Positions 38,729 through 50,094 of a stretch of DNA of 64,000 bases are shown piece by piece. The stretch lies in assembly GCF_029222905.1 (NCBI RefSeq), contig NZ_JARHUE010000003.1, positions 310,001-374,000 of the forward strand, written 5' to 3'. The number at the start of each line of letters is the position of its first letter. Positions within the stretch are counted from its first letter, which is position 1. This stretch comes from Neptuniibacter sp. CAU 1671 (GTDB lineage: Bacteria > Pseudomonadota > Gammaproteobacteria > Pseudomonadales > Balneatricaceae). A model generated the notes under the pieces. That model saw only the letters and a program-made list of their open reading frames with translations, had not been told where the DNA came from and did not search any database. The position numbers and the translations under genes were made by a program.

Positions 38729-39170
38729 ACGCTTGAGTATCCCGGATGAAGATGCGATGGTTGCCCTGGGTCGACGGCTGGCTGAACTTTGCCCGATGGG
38801 AGTGATCTTTCTGGAAGGTGATCTGGGTATGGGTAAAACTACCCTGTGCCGGGGCATACTGCAGGGTTTTGGTCATCAGGGTGCGGTTAAAAGCCCCACC
38901 TATACACTTGTAGAGCCTTATGAGCTGGCCGATCGGCAGGTGTATCACTTTGATTTGTATCGCCTGAGTGATCCGGAAGAGCTTGAGTATCTTGGAATCC
39001 GTGACTATTTCGATCACCAGTCGTTGTGTCTGGTGGAGTGGCCTGAGCGGGGCCGGGGTATTTTGCCTGTGCCGGATCTGATTGTGCATCTGACTCTGGA
39101 AGGGCTGGGGCGGCAGGCAGAATTTGAAGCACGTAGTGAAATCGGTCAAAAAGTGGCCGATACACTGTAA
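38712..39170 (+). CDS. tsaE: tRNA threonylcarbamoyladenosine ATPase TsaE
   Basis: Small P-loop ATPase of the TsaBDE complex that forms t6A37 in ANN-decoding tRNAs, 152 aa. Walker A is GDLGMGKTTLCRG; SPTYTLVEPYE and the HFDLYRLSDPEELEYLGIRDY segment (Walker B-like) are typical. The ATG at 38712 has AGG seven bases upstream; another ATG three codons later is possible. Overlap with nnr and 24-nt gap to amiB place it in the nnr-tsaE-amiB-mutL operon. Confidence 0.96.
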   Translation: MACMNKRLSIPDEDAMVALGRRLAELCPMGVIFLEGDLGMGKTTLCRGILQGFGHQGAVKSPTYTLVEPYELADRQVYHFDLYRLSDPEELEYLGIRDYFDHQSLCLVEWPERGRGILPVPDLIVHLTLEGLGRQAEFEARSEIGQKVADTL

Positions 39171-39194
39171 AAATGCTGTTAACGGAACGTTGTA

Positions 39195-40526
39195 ATGGGG
39201 GATAGACCGGTGTCGATTCTGAGCAGACTGAATGTGCTTGTGCTGACAAGCCTGCTGTCTCTCACTGTCCATGCGGCTGATGTGAATAATATCCGGCTCT
39301 GGCTGGCGCCGGACCATACGCGTCTGGTGTTTGATCTCACCGGCCCCATGGAGCACAAGGTATTCACCCTGAATAATCCGGACCGTATTGTTCTGGATGT
39401 CGAAAAAGCGTCCCTCTCCTTTGATCCCGCAAAACTCAATCTGGCTGAAGGGCCGGTGCAAAGAATTCGTTCCGGGCAGAACGGCTCAACTCTGCGGCTG
39501 GTGCTTGATCTGAGACATAGCGTCCGTGCCAAGAGTTTTGATTTGAAGCCTAACGATCAGTATGGACATCGTCTGGTACTGGATCTGATTGAACCTGATG
39601 CCCGCCCGGAAGCTAAAAAAACGGTCAAAACCGTAGAGCCTGTGGCCGGGCGTGATGTGGTTGTGGTGATTGATGCCGGGCATGGCGGTGAAGACCCCGG
39701 TGCCATTGGACCTGGCAAAGTGCGCGAAAAAGATGTCGTGCTGGCGATTGCCAAAGAACTGAAGCGCCTGTTGGATCAAACGCCGGGATATCGGGGTGAA
39801 TTGACCCGCAACGGCGATTATTACATCAGCTTGCGAGGCCGAACCGGTATGGCCCGTAAGAAAAATGCCGACCTGTTTGTCTCAATTCATGCTGATGCTT
39901 TTAAAGATCCCAGAGCTAACGGCGCTTCTGTTTGGGTGCTTTCACCCCGGGGTGCCAGCAGTGAGATGGGTCGCTGGCTGGCCAGCAAGGAAAACAGTGC
40001 TGACCTGATTGGCGGTGTGGGCGGTGTCAGTCTTGAAGATAAAGATGATGTGTTGGCAGGTGTGCTGCTCGACATGTCGATGACTGCCAGCCGCGAAGAC
40101 AGTCGTGTGGTAGCGGCCGAGATTCATGACAATATCAAACAGTTTGCCCGCATGCATAAATCCTATGTGGAGCAGGCGGGTTTTGTTGTTCTGAAATCGC
40201 CGGATATCCCTTCCATTCTGGTCGAAACCGGTTTTATCTCAAACCCGGACGAAGCGCGTAAATTGCGTTCCTCCAGTTATCAGAAGAAGATGGCCAACGC
40301 AGTTTATCAGGGGATTGTGGAACACTTTACCCGTAAGCCTCCGGCCATGACCCTGATTGCTCAGAACGGCGCGAGTCAGTCACGTACTTATCGTGTAGAG
40401 CGGGGTGATACCTTATCGGTTATTGCGTTACGCAACGGCATTTCACTGAGCGATTTGCGCAAAGCAAATCAGCTGAAAAATGATAACATCAAGGTTGGTC
40501 AGGTTCTGCGTATTCCTGCCAGCTAA
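39195..40526 (+). CDS. amiB: N-acetylmuramoyl-L-alanine amidase (AmiB/AmiC type) with LysM
   Basis: Periplasmic zinc amidase that splits septal peptidoglycan during cell separation, 443 aa. A signal peptide (about 1-27) leads to an AMIN domain (about 30-125), which targets the septum, then an amidase_3 domain with zinc ligands beginning at H163 in [13 protein letters not shown] and a later FVSIHADAF and [10 protein letters not shown] LysM domain (about 394-442, [13 protein letters not shown]) ends the protein, a layout like AmiB/AmiC of Pseudomonas. It lies between tsaE and mutL. Confidence 0.95.
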   Translation: MGDRPVSILSRLNVLVLTSLLSLTVHAADVNNIRLWLAPDHTRLVFDLTGPMEHKVFTLNNPDRIVLDVEKASLSFDPAKLNLAEGPVQRIRSGQNGSTLRLVLDLRHSVRAKSFDLKPNDQYGHRLVLDLIEPDARPEAKKTVKTVEPVAGRDVVVVIDAGHGGEDPGAIGPGKVREKDVVLAIAKELKRLLDQTPGYRGELTRNGDYYISLRGRTGMARKKNADLFVSIHADAFKDPRANGASVWVLSPRGASSEMGRWLASKENSADLIGGVGGVSLEDKDDVLAGVLLDMSMTASREDSRVVAAEIHDNIKQFARMHKSYVEQAGFVVLKSPDIPSILVETGFISNPDEARKLRSSSYQKKMANAVYQGIVEHFTRKPPAMTLIAQNGASQSRTYRVERGDTLSVIALRNGISLSDLRKANQLKNDNIKVGQVLRIPAS

Positions 40527-40576
40527 GTTTATGCTCCCCAGTCTCTGTTAATAAAAGACCGCCCACAGGATTTTTC

Positions 40577-42421
40577 ATGCCCAAAATTCAATTGCTTACT
40601 CCTCGACTGGCGAACCAGATTGCTGCCGGTGAGGTGGTTGAGCGCCCTGCCTCTGTGGTTAAGGAACTGCTGGAAAATAGCATTGATGCCGGTGCCAGCA
40701 AGGTTGATGTGGAAGTTGAGCAGGGTGGAATCAAGTTAATCCGTTTACGTGATAATGGCTGTGGTATTGATACGGATGACCTGCCGCTGGCGCTCAGTCG
40801 ACATGCAACCTCCAAAATTCATGCGCTTGAAGATCTGGAGGCGGTTGCCAGTCTGGGTTTTCGGGGTGAGGCGCTGGCGAGTATCAGTTCGGTATCCCGT
40901 CTGACGCTGACCTCCCGTCAGCCAGATCAGGAGGCGGCCTGGCAGGTTCAGACTGAAGGCCGTGAAATGACAGCGCAGGTTACCCCTGCTGCACATCCTG
41001 TCGGAACCACGGTAGAAGTGGCTGATCTGTTTTTTAATACGCCAGCCCGACGTCGTTTTCTGAAAACAGAACAAACCGAATTCAGGCACCTTGAAGAGGT
41101 AGTCAAACGGTTGGCGTTGAGTCGTTTTGATGTGGCATTTCAGCTTCGACATAACGGCAAGGTCATTTATCAGTTGCGTCAGGCAGACGCTGAACTGGAA
41201 AAAGAACGCCGCGTGGCGCAATTGTGTGGCTCAGCGTTTATTCAGAATGCCCTTAAAGTTGATCTGGCGGCAGAAGCGTCGGGTTTAAGGCTGTATGGCT
41301 GGATGGGATTACCAACCTTCAACCGCAGTCAGGCTGATCTGCAATACTTTTTTGTCAATGGCCGGGTAATACGTGACAAGGTTGTAAACCACGCCGTACG
41401 TCAGGCTTATGCCGATGTGTTGTTCCATGGCCGTTTTCCTGCCTATGTGTTGTTTCTGGAGCTGGATCCCAAGCTGGTAGATGTTAACGTTCATCCCACT
41501 AAACATGAGGTGCGTTTCCGCGAAGGGCGTTTGGTGCATGATTTTCTGTTCCGTAGCCTGCATCGTCTGATTGCGGATATGCGTCCCGGTGATGAGGCAC
41601 GGGATCTGGCTGATGCATCGGCCGGGGCAATATTGCAGCCCCCCGGCCAAATGCCTGTGGAGCAATCGTTTGAGCAGCGCCAGATGGGGCTGACAAACAG
41701 TACTTCGGGTAATGGTCATACCGCTTATGACTTTACACCTGAATCACGTCCATCCGTCGGCGCTGTTCGTGAGCAAATTCAGGCTTATGGTGCCCTGCAT
41801 GCCGGGTTGGCCTCTGAAACAACACCAGAAGAAACCTGTCCGCCCTTGGGTTATGCACTGGCGCAACTGCATGGCATCTATATTCTGGCGCAGAATGCTC
41901 AGGGGCTGGTGGTGGTGGATATGCATGCGGCCCATGAACGTATTGTTTATGAACGTATGAAACGGGCATTTGAGGATGAGGGTGTGCGCTCTCAGCCCCT
42001 GCTGGTGCCGCTTAGTCTGGCCGTCAGTCGCGCCGAGGCGGATCTGGCAGAAGAGCAAAGCAGCATGTTTACACAGTTGGGGTTTGAACTGGCCCGGATG
42101 GGCGAGGAAACCCTGGTGATCCGGCAGGTGCCGGTGACGCTGGCAAAAGCGGATCATGCCCAGCTGATTCGTGATGTGTTATCTGACATGCTGGTGTATG
42201 GCGAAAGTCAGCGTATCCAGCAGCATATTAACGAGTTGCTGGCGACAATGGCGTGTCATGGCGCCGTGCGTGCCAACCGTCAGCTAACTATCGCTGAGAT
42301 GAATGGATTGCTGCGGGATATGGAACAGACCGAGCGCAGTGGGCAGTGTAACCATGGTCGCCCTACCTGGACACAGATGAGTGTGTCTGACCTCGATAAG
42401 CTGTTTTTACGGGGTCAGTAA
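40577..42421 (+). CDS. mutL: DNA mismatch repair protein MutL (endonuclease-motif type)
   Basis: Mismatch-repair ATPase that links MutS to downstream strand removal, 614 aa. The GHKL ATPase motifs are [16 protein letters not shown] and [10 protein letters not shown] in the first 100 residues. The C-terminal domain carries D-M-H-A-x2-E-x4-E from D448 ([12 protein letters not shown]), the metal-binding motif of nicking MutL proteins with Met for the usual Gln, and a CNHGRP motif near the end. This form, known in Pseudomonas, suggests MutL itself nicks DNA rather than relying on MutH. AGGA seven bases before the ATG. miaA begins two bases after the stop. Confidence 0.97.
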   Translation: MPKIQLLTPRLANQIAAGEVVERPASVVKELLENSIDAGASKVDVEVEQGGIKLIRLRDNGCGIDTDDLPLALSRHATSKIHALEDLEAVASLGFRGEALASISSVSRLTLTSRQPDQEAAWQVQTEGREMTAQVTPAAHPVGTTVEVADLFFNTPARRRFLKTEQTEFRHLEEVVKRLALSRFDVAFQLRHNGKVIYQLRQADAELEKERRVAQLCGSAFIQNALKVDLAAEASGLRLYGWMGLPTFNRSQADLQYFFVNGRVIRDKVVNHAVRQAYADVLFHGRFPAYVLFLELDPKLVDVNVHPTKHEVRFREGRLVHDFLFRSLHRLIADMRPGDEARDLADASAGAILQPPGQMPVEQSFEQRQMGLTNSTSGNGHTAYDFTPESRPSVGAVREQIQAYGALHAGLASETTPEETCPPLGYALAQLHGIYILAQNAQGLVVVDMHAAHERIVYERMKRAFEDEGVRSQPLLVPLSLAVSRAEADLAEEQSSMFTQLGFELARMGEETLVIRQVPVTLAKADHAQLIRDVLSDMLVYGESQRIQQHINELLATMACHGAVRANRQLTIAEMNGLLRDMEQTERSGQCNHGRPTWTQMSVSDLDKLFLRGQ

Positions 42422-42423
42422 GC

Positions 42424-43359
42424 GTGTCTCAGCAACTGCCGGTAATTTTTCTGATGGGCCCGACTGCGTCCGGTAAGACGGATCTGGCCATGCGCTTATG
42501 CGACCAGCTTCCCTGCGACATTGTCAGTGTCGATTCAGCGATGATCTATCGTGGGATGGATATAGGTACCGCCAAACCCGACGTCCAGACACTGCAACAG
42601 TATCCTCATCGTCTGATTGATATCCGCGATCCTGCAGAAGCCTATTCTGCTGCAGATTTTCGTCAGGATGCTCTGCGTGAGATTGGTCAGATTCATCAAC
42701 AGGGCCGTATTCCGCTGCTGACCGGCGGCACCATGCTGTATTTCCATGCCCTCAAAAACGGATTGGCTGATCTGCCGGAGTCAGATCCGCAGGTCAGGGA
42801 ACGTCTGTTGCAGTGGGGGTTGACTGAGGGCTGGCCTGCATTGCATGCGCGGCTGGCGGAGGTGGATCCAGAGTCTGCTGCGCGCCTTAATCCGAATGAT
42901 TCTCAGCGGTTGCAGCGCGCACTTGAAATATTTGAACTAACTGGGCGTTCAATGACGGAACTCTGGCGTGAACAAGTGAGTCAGAAACCTGATTTTCCAA
43001 TTGTGTCTCTGGCAGTGATGCCGCAGGAACGCTCGGTTTTGCACGAACGCATTGCGCTTCGTTTTCAGATGATGCTGGAACAGGGCTTTGTTGACGAAGT
43101 TGAGTTGCTCTGGCGGCGTGGAGACCTGAATGTGCAAATGCCTTCAGTGCGCTGCGTGGGATACCGGCAGGTCTGGAGTTATCTGGCAGGGGAGTGGGAT
43201 CACGAAACCATGGTCGAAAAAGGGGTGATTGCGACCCGACAGTTGGCCAAGCGCCAGGTGACCTGGTTGCGTAGCTGGCCTGACTTGCAGTGGCTTGATA
43301 GCCTTTCGGATAACCTTTTGCCAAAGGCCTTGAAAAAAATAGAGGCAGGCATTATTTAG
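42424..43359 (+). CDS. miaA: tRNA dimethylallyltransferase MiaA
   Basis: Transfers a dimethylallyl group to A37 of tRNAs reading UNN codons, 311 aa. Walker A is [11 protein letters not shown]; the substrate-binding [16 protein letters not shown] and [16 protein letters not shown] segments follow. The start is GTG, two bases after mutL, in the conserved mutL-miaA-hfq order. The final residues (LKKIEAG) are short compared with E. coli but all core domains are present. Confidence 0.97.
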   Translation: MSQQLPVIFLMGPTASGKTDLAMRLCDQLPCDIVSVDSAMIYRGMDIGTAKPDVQTLQQYPHRLIDIRDPAEAYSAADFRQDALREIGQIHQQGRIPLLTGGTMLYFHALKNGLADLPESDPQVRERLLQWGLTEGWPALHARLAEVDPESAARLNPNDSQRLQRALEIFELTGRSMTELWREQVSQKPDFPIVSLAVMPQERSVLHERIALRFQMMLEQGFVDEVELLWRRGDLNVQMPSVRCVGYRQVWSYLAGEWDHETMVEKGVIATRQLAKRQVTWLRSWPDLQWLDSLSDNLLPKALKKIEAGII

Positions 43360-43468
43360 TGTTATGCTGGAAATTGGTCTGGCTTATGCATTTTGGTAGT
43401 ACTTAAGCACGACAGAACAAATAATAAACAACAAATAACGACAATCTTTTTTCGGGAAGGAGTTTGCA

Positions 43469-43711
43469 ATGTCAAAAGGGCAGTCTTTACAAGACCCTTA
43501 TCTGAACGCGCTGCGTAAAGAGCGCATCCCTGTTTCAATTTTCCTCGTGAACGGCATTAAATTGCAGGGTCAGGTAGAATCATTCGATCAGTTTGTCATT
43601 CTGCTGAAAAACACCGTCAGCCAGATGGTATACAAACATGCCATTTCCACTGTTGTTCCTTCACGTCCGGTAAAACTGCCGGCGGCTGAGGACGGCAAAA
43701 CCGAGGCTTAA
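43469..43711 (+). CDS. hfq: RNA chaperone Hfq
   Basis: Hexameric Sm-like protein that pairs small RNAs with mRNAs, 80 aa. The Sm1 part ([20 protein letters not shown]) and Sm2 part ([17 protein letters not shown]) are complete, including the YKH triplet that lines the proximal RNA site. The C-terminal tail is short, as in Pseudomonas. GGAAGGAG gives a very strong ribosome site. Seven bases separate its stop from the TTG start of hflX. Confidence 0.99.
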   Translation: MSKGQSLQDPYLNALRKERIPVSIFLVNGIKLQGQVESFDQFVILLKNTVSQMVYKHAISTVVPSRPVKLPAAEDGKTEA

Positions 43712-43718
43712 TTATACC

Positions 43719-45017
43719 TTGTTCTTCGATCGTCCTGAGAGTGGCGAACGCGCCATTCTCGTTCATATTCAGTTGTCGGATGACTCTGAGCAGGAAAGCC
43801 CAAAAGAACTTGAAGAACTCGCACTGTCTGCAGGCGCCGATCCGGTTGAATTCCTGACAGGCAGTCGCGCCCAGCCAAATTCAAAATTCTTTATTGGTAC
43901 TGGAAAGCTTGAAGAGTTGCGTCAACTGGTCAATCTGCATCAGGCAGAGTTGGTGATCTTCAATCATGCGCTCTCTCCGGCGCAAGAACGCAATATTGAA
44001 CGTGAGATCCAAAGTCGGGTACTTGATCGTACAGGGCTGATACTGGATATATTTGCGCAGCGTGCGCGTACCCATGAAGGTAAGTTGCAGGTTGAACTGG
44101 CTCAGCTCGATCACATGTCAACTCGCCTGGTCAGGGGCTGGACCCACCTTGAGCGTCAAAAGGGGGGTATTGGTTTACGCGGACCGGGTGAAACCCAGTT
44201 GGAGACAGACCGTCGTTTGTTGCGTGCCCGCATGAAATCGATCCATAAGCGTCTGGAAAAAGTTCGCACGCAACGGGATCAGGGGCGTCGTTCGCGTAAA
44301 CGAGCAGAGATACCGACGCTGTCGCTGGTGGGCTATACCAACGCTGGCAAATCAACCCTGTTTAACCGTCTGACGACCTCGCAGGTGTATGCAGCGGATC
44401 AGTTGTTTGCAACCCTGGATCCGACCCTGAGACGGGTAGAAATTGATGATGTTGGCCCGGCAATTTTGGCAGATACGGTTGGATTTATACGGCACCTGCC
44501 CCATAAACTGGTAGAGGCGTTTCGGGCGACACTGCAGGAAACCGTCGAGGCGAGCCTGTTGCTGCATGTTATTGACTGCCATGATGATGAGCGTCACGGA
44601 CATGTAGCTGAAGTACTCAAGGTGTTGAAAGAGATCGGGGCTGACGAGGTTCCGATGCTCGAAGTCTACAATAAGATTGATATGTTGCCTGATCGTGCGC
44701 CCCGGATTGATCGCGATGAAGAGGGCAAGCCTGCTCGAGTCTGGCTCTCTGCGGTCACTGGTGAAGGTTGCGAACTGCTGTTCGAGGCGGTAAGTGAGTT
44801 GTTGGGTGAAGATGTGTTTCACCAGGCGCTTACACTTAAGCCCAATGAGGGTCAGTTCAGGGCGCGCTTGTACGCTGCCGGTGCTGTGGTGCAGGAGCAG
44901 ACTGATCAGGAAGGTAATGCAGTATTGGAAGTAAGGATGCAGAAGAAGGACATGTTGCAGATTTTGAGCCGATTGGGTCTGTCTGCGGAACGTTGTTTTC
45001 CCTCTTCGGTCCATTAA
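43719..45017 (+). CDS. hflX: Ribosome-associated GTPase HflX
   Basis: Heat-shock GTPase that splits stalled ribosomes, 432 aa. An N-terminal domain with the glycine-rich GGIGLRGPGETQLETD segment precedes the G domain: GYTNAGKSTLFN (G1), DTVGFIRHLP (G3) and NKIDML (G4). The start is taken as TTG at 43719 because it gives the conserved MFFDRPESGERA opening, and GAGG lies about a dozen bases upstream. It follows hfq closely as in most gammaproteobacteria. Confidence 0.95.
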   Translation: MFFDRPESGERAILVHIQLSDDSEQESPKELEELALSAGADPVEFLTGSRAQPNSKFFIGTGKLEELRQLVNLHQAELVIFNHALSPAQERNIEREIQSRVLDRTGLILDIFAQRARTHEGKLQVELAQLDHMSTRLVRGWTHLERQKGGIGLRGPGETQLETDRRLLRARMKSIHKRLEKVRTQRDQGRRSRKRAEIPTLSLVGYTNAGKSTLFNRLTTSQVYAADQLFATLDPTLRRVEIDDVGPAILADTVGFIRHLPHKLVEAFRATLQETVEASLLLHVIDCHDDERHGHVAEVLKVLKEIGADEVPMLEVYNKIDMLPDRAPRIDRDEEGKPARVWLSAVTGEGCELLFEAVSELLGEDVFHQALTLKPNEGQFRARLYAAGAVVQEQTDQEGNAVLEVRMQKKDMLQILSRLGLSAERCFPSSVH

Positions 45018-45110
45018 AAACGTATTCGATGCCAGTCTGAATGCCTATACAGAGTCAGGTCAGGCAGGTATCTTACGTTTCACAATAAAGGTAGGTTGAC
45101 GGAGATCTTT

Positions 45111-46289
45111 ATGTCCTGGAATGAGCCGGGAGGCAATGGCAATAATCAGGATCCCTGGGGTGGTAATAATAACCGCGGTGGTCGTAATGGTGGTGATCAA
45201 GGGCCACCTGATCTGGACGAGGCGCTGCGTAAATTGCAGGACAAGCTGAACAGTTTGTTCGGGGGTGGCAAGAAAGGTCGCTCCGGTGGCAATGGTAGTG
45301 GTAAAGGCGGTGGCCGCATGGTGGTGGTTGTTGCTGTTGCTGCGGTACTGATCTGGATGGGCATGGGTGTATATACCCTTGACCAGCAGGAGCGTGGTGT
45401 GGTGCTGCGTCTGGGTAAGTACCATGAGACCGTAGGTCCGGGTCTGCAATGGAATCCGCCATTGATTGATATTGTGACCCCAATCAACGTGACCCGGGTC
45501 AGAACCCGAGATCATCGTGCTTTGATGCTGACCAAAGATGAAAATATTGTTGATGTCGAAATGACAGTACAGTACGTCATCTCTGATACCGAAGCCTTTG
45601 TTCTGCGTGTGAGAGATCCGGAAGCCAGTCTGTCGCATGCGGCTGAATCTGCCCTGCGCCATGTGGTGGGTTCAACTGACATGCACTCCATCCTGACCCA
45701 GGGGCGTGATGCGCTCTCTATTCAGGTGCAGGAGCGGCTGCAGCAGTACATGAACGAATACAACACCGGTCTGCAGATCTCCAAGGTCAATATCAAAGAA
45801 GCTAAAGCGCCTAATCAGGTACAGAACGCATTTGATGACGTGATCAAGGCGCGTGAGGATGAGCAGCGGGTTAAGAACGAAGCGGAATCCTATGCCAACG
45901 GTATTATTCCGGAAGCCCGTGGTCGTGCCCAGCGTATGCTGGAAGAGGCCAGTGCCTATCGTGAAGAGGTGATTGCGCGTGCTCAGGGTGATGCGCAGCG
46001 CTTCACAGCGTTGCTGACGGAGTACAGCAAAGCGCCAGACGTTACGCGTGAGCGTCTCTATCTGGACACTATGGAAAAAGTTTTGTCTGAAAATCCGAAA
46101 ATTCTGATCGATGTGGAAGGTGGTAACAACATGATGTATCTGCCGCTGGATAAATTGCTGCAGAATCGAAGTGCGGCTGCGGTGGTTCAGGATCCGCTGC
46201 GGTTGGACAGCGACAGTTTGCGTGAGCTGACTGAGCAGGTAACGGAGCAGATTCGTCAGCGTCAGGCTACCAGAAGGGAGGGCCGTTAA
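45111..46289 (+). CDS. hflK: FtsH modulator HflK
   Basis: Inner-membrane SPFH/prohibitin-family protein that with HflC forms a large periplasmic cage around FtsH protease. From the ATG at 45111 (GGAG seven bases upstream) it is 392 aa. The N-terminus is Gly/Asn-rich (WNEPGGNGNNQDPWGG), a TM helix lies at about 73-92 (VVVVVAVAAVLIWMGMGVY with small gaps), and the SPFH domain follows. An upstream in-frame TTG is rejected. hflC begins one base after its stop. Confidence 0.96.
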   Translation: MSWNEPGGNGNNQDPWGGNNNRGGRNGGDQGPPDLDEALRKLQDKLNSLFGGGKKGRSGGNGSGKGGGRMVVVVAVAAVLIWMGMGVYTLDQQERGVVLRLGKYHETVGPGLQWNPPLIDIVTPINVTRVRTRDHRALMLTKDENIVDVEMTVQYVISDTEAFVLRVRDPEASLSHAAESALRHVVGSTDMHSILTQGRDALSIQVQERLQQYMNEYNTGLQISKVNIKEAKAPNQVQNAFDDVIKAREDEQRVKNEAESYANGIIPEARGRAQRMLEEASAYREEVIARAQGDAQRFTALLTEYSKAPDVTRERLYLDTMEKVLSENPKILIDVEGGNNMMYLPLDKLLQNRSAAAVVQDPLRLDSDSLRELTEQVTEQIRQRQATRREGR

Positions 46290-46290
46290 G

Positions 46291-47163
46291 ATGCAGTCCA
46301 AGTCCTTGTTTGGTTTGATTCTGATTGGTGCGCTGGTGTTGCTGGCGCAAAGTACCCTGTACATTGTGAAAGAGACAGAACGTGCCGTGCTGTTGAAGTT
46401 CGGTGAGGTCTACAATGCGGATGTTCAGCCGGGTATTCATTTTAAGATACCTATCGTCAACAAAGTGCGGATTTTTGACTCACGTATCCTGACTCTGGAT
46501 GCCCGTCCGCAGGCCTATCTGACGCTGGAGAAAAAGCGTCTGATTGTGGACTCCTTTGTGAAGTGGCGGGTGGGTAACGTAGAAAAATTCTACACCGCAA
46601 CTTCAGGTGATGAGTTCAAGGCGGCTCAGCTGCTGTCTGACCGTGTGGATACGGGGCTGAGGAATCAGTTCGGTGAGCGTACCGTGACAGAAGTTGTTTC
46701 CGGTGAACGTGAAGAGCTGATGTCTGAACTCACCAGTAACCTGAGTAAAATTGCCCTGACCGAGCTGGGTATCGAAGTTGTGGATGTGCGTGTAAAACGT
46801 ATCGATCTGCCGCCAGAGGTATCTGACTCCGTGTATCAGCGTATGCGTACCGAGCGTGAGCGTGAAGCGCGAGAACTACGCTCTCGTGGTAAAGAGCTGG
46901 CCGAAGGTATTCGGGCTGATGCAGATCGTCAGAAGACTGTCATTGAAGCACAGGCTTACCGTGAGTCACAGGAGATTCGAGGTGAAGGTGATGCGGGTGC
47001 AGCAAAAATATACGCTGATGCCTATTCTGCTGACCCTGAATTTTACTCCTTCTACCGCAGTCTGCAGGCCTATCGTGAGTCTTTCGGTCAAAACGGTGAC
47101 GTGTTGCTGCTGAAGCCGGACAGTGACTTCTTTAAGTACCTGGACAAATCTTCAGTGCAATAA
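46291..47163 (+). CDS. hflC: FtsH modulator HflC
   Basis: Partner of HflK, 290 aa. An N-terminal TM helix (about 6-24) is followed by an SPFH domain starting KETERAVLLKFGEV and a helical stalk rich in Arg and Glu (REREARELRSRGKELAEGIR) that packs in the HflKC cage. GAGGG at the end of hflK serves as ribosome site. A terminator follows, ending the hfq-hflX-hflKC part of the cluster. Confidence 0.96.
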   Translation: MQSKSLFGLILIGALVLLAQSTLYIVKETERAVLLKFGEVYNADVQPGIHFKIPIVNKVRIFDSRILTLDARPQAYLTLEKKRLIVDSFVKWRVGNVEKFYTATSGDEFKAAQLLSDRVDTGLRNQFGERTVTEVVSGEREELMSELTSNLSKIALTELGIEVVDVRVKRIDLPPEVSDSVYQRMRTEREREARELRSRGKELAEGIRADADRQKTVIEAQAYRESQEIRGEGDAGAAKIYADAYSADPEFYSFYRSLQAYRESFGQNGDVLLLKPDSDFFKYLDKSSVQ

Positions 47164-47228
47164 TGTTTTTGCTGGAAAAAAACACGTAATCGGGGGCGAT
47201 TTTCCTCGATTACGTGGTAGAATACGGA

Positions 47229-47252
47229 AACCGGGTTCAGCCCGGTTTTTTT
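47229..47252 (+). terminator. Intrinsic terminator after hflC
   Basis: A 7-bp perfect stem AACCGGG / CCCGGTT with a five-base loop is followed by a run of T (47246-47252). Confidence 0.88.
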
Positions 47253-47280
47253 GTGGCAGTGTGGTATTTGGAATAACGAC

Positions 47281-47478
47281 ATGTCCACAACACTTTTACA
47301 TGAACTGGCAATTGGCTTTTGCTTGATGCTGATTCTGGAGGGGATTATTCCCTTCCTCTACCCGCAGCGCTGGCGCAATCTGGTGCAGCAGCTGGCTCTG
47401 GTGGATGACCGCACGTTGCGATTCATCGGTTTGGCCAGCATGTTGGCGGGTCTGGGTTTGTTATATCTGGTGAATTGA
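47281..47478 (+). CDS. yjeT: DUF2065 small membrane protein (YjeT)
   Basis: A 65-aa inner-membrane protein with two hydrophobic helices (about 8-25 and 45-64) joined by the polar loop YPQRWRNLVQQL, the DUF2065 pattern. Function unknown. The start ATG at 47281 fits the family; an upstream in-frame start would read through the terminator. The gene is placed between hflC and hisZ/purA as in many gammaproteobacteria. Confidence 0.92.
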   Translation: MSTTLLHELAIGFCLMLILEGIIPFLYPQRWRNLVQQLALVDDRTLRFIGLASMLAGLGLLYLVN

Positions 47479-47522
47479 TGGCAGTGTTTTCTCCTGCCAA
47501 TTAGAAACGACGGAGTATTTGC

Positions 47523-48698
47523 ATGGCACTGGCCGATCGTTGGCTGCTTCCTGAAGGCATCAAAGAGTTGTTGCCACCCAAAGCTTATGGGGTGGAGTTG
47601 TTGCGTCGGCGGTTGCTGGATCTGCATGTAAGCTGGGGTTATGAGTTTGTCATGCCGCCGTTGGTTGAGCATCTGGATTCTCTGTTGACCGGCGTAGGTC
47701 GGGATCTTGATCTGAATACGATCAAAGTAACGGACCAGTTGAGTGGTCACAGTCTCGGTGTGCGGGCGGACATCACGCCTCAGGTGGCGCGTATTGACGC
47801 TCATCGGTTGCGTCAGGAAGGTGTTACCCGTCTTTGTTACTGCGGTACTGTAGTCCATGCGCGTCCTGCGCAACCGCTGGCCTCCCGTAACCCATTGCAA
47901 TTAGGTGCTGAGCTGTATGGTCATGCAGGCATCGAAAGTGATGTCGAGATTATCGATCTGATGATGCAGACCCTGCAGGCAGCCGGTGTTCAGCGTGAGT
48001 TGACGCTGGATCTTGGCCATGTGGGTGTATTTCGAGGCCTGATGCGCTGGACCGGTTTAACGGCTGAGCAACAGGACGGTTATCTGGATATTCTGCGTCG
48101 TAAAGCTCTGCCTGAGCTGGCGTCGTTCGTTGCTGATCTGAAGCTTGATACGAACCAGTCTGATGCGCTGATGGTCTTGCCAGGACTGCATGGCGGAGTT
48201 GATGTGCTGAGCCGTGCGAAAACTGAATTTGCTGCCGCGCCTGCTGAAGTAATCGAAGCGATCGAATATCTGCAACAGTTGGCTGAACGTATTTCACTGC
48301 GCGATGGCGGCCTGGATCTGTATTTTGATCTCAGTGAGCTACGTGGTTACAACTATCATACTGGCGTTGTGTTTGCGGCATATACCCCTGAGTTTGGTCA
48401 GTCGATTGCCAGTGGTGGCCGATATGATCACATCGGCGAAGATTTTGGCCGAGCCAGACCGGCGACCGGTTTCAGTGCAGATCTGAGTACGCTGGCTGAA
48501 TTATCGAATCAATCCTTTGCTCAGGCGCGCCGGGTGCAGGCGCCTGCAGTGGAAGATGCTGCGCTGCTGCAGCAGGTTGCTACTCTGCGTGAGCAGGGGG
48601 CGACAGTGGTCTTTGCGTTGCCGGGTATCGACTCGTCAACGCCCTGTACAGCAAAACTGGTACAGCAAGAGGGTCAATGGCAAGTCATTGACCTGTAA
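47523..48698 (+). CDS. hisZ: ATP phosphoribosyltransferase regulatory subunit HisZ
   Basis: A 391-aa paralogue of the histidyl-tRNA synthetase catalytic domain that lacks aminoacylation and the anticodon domain; it forms a hetero-octamer with a short HisG and allows histidine feedback in the first step of histidine synthesis. The class II core is visible (RADITPQVARIDAHR, YCGTVVHA, GRYDHIG). Its presence implies a short-form HisG elsewhere. GGAG eight bases before the ATG. Followed by purA 37 nt later. Confidence 0.95.
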   Translation: MALADRWLLPEGIKELLPPKAYGVELLRRRLLDLHVSWGYEFVMPPLVEHLDSLLTGVGRDLDLNTIKVTDQLSGHSLGVRADITPQVARIDAHRLRQEGVTRLCYCGTVVHARPAQPLASRNPLQLGAELYGHAGIESDVEIIDLMMQTLQAAGVQRELTLDLGHVGVFRGLMRWTGLTAEQQDGYLDILRRKALPELASFVADLKLDTNQSDALMVLPGLHGGVDVLSRAKTEFAAAPAEVIEAIEYLQQLAERISLRDGGLDLYFDLSELRGYNYHTGVVFAAYTPEFGQSIASGGRYDHIGEDFGRARPATGFSADLSTLAELSNQSFAQARRVQAPAVEDAALLQQVATLREQGATVVFALPGIDSSTPCTAKLVQQEGQWQVIDL

Positions 48699-48729
48699 TC
48701 CCGATTTAATTTTGATCAAGTTCAAGTAG

Positions 48730-50031
<1,302 letters not shown>

Positions 50032-50046
50032 GGGTTCTTGAAACGA

Positions 50047-50077
50047 AAAAAACCGCGATTATGTCGCGGTTTTTTTA
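50047..50077. terminator. Bidirectional terminator between purA and suhB
   Basis: AACCGCGA and TCGCGGTT with a five-base loop are flanked by an A run on the left and seven T on the right, so either strand carries a U tract. It lies between the convergent stops of purA and suhB. Confidence 0.92.
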
Positions 50078-50094
50078 TGCCTGAATGGATTGGG

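Noticed and set aside
38709-39461. A 250-codon minus-strand open frame across tsaE and amiB
   Set aside because: It spans two well-supported plus-strand genes and shows no domain.
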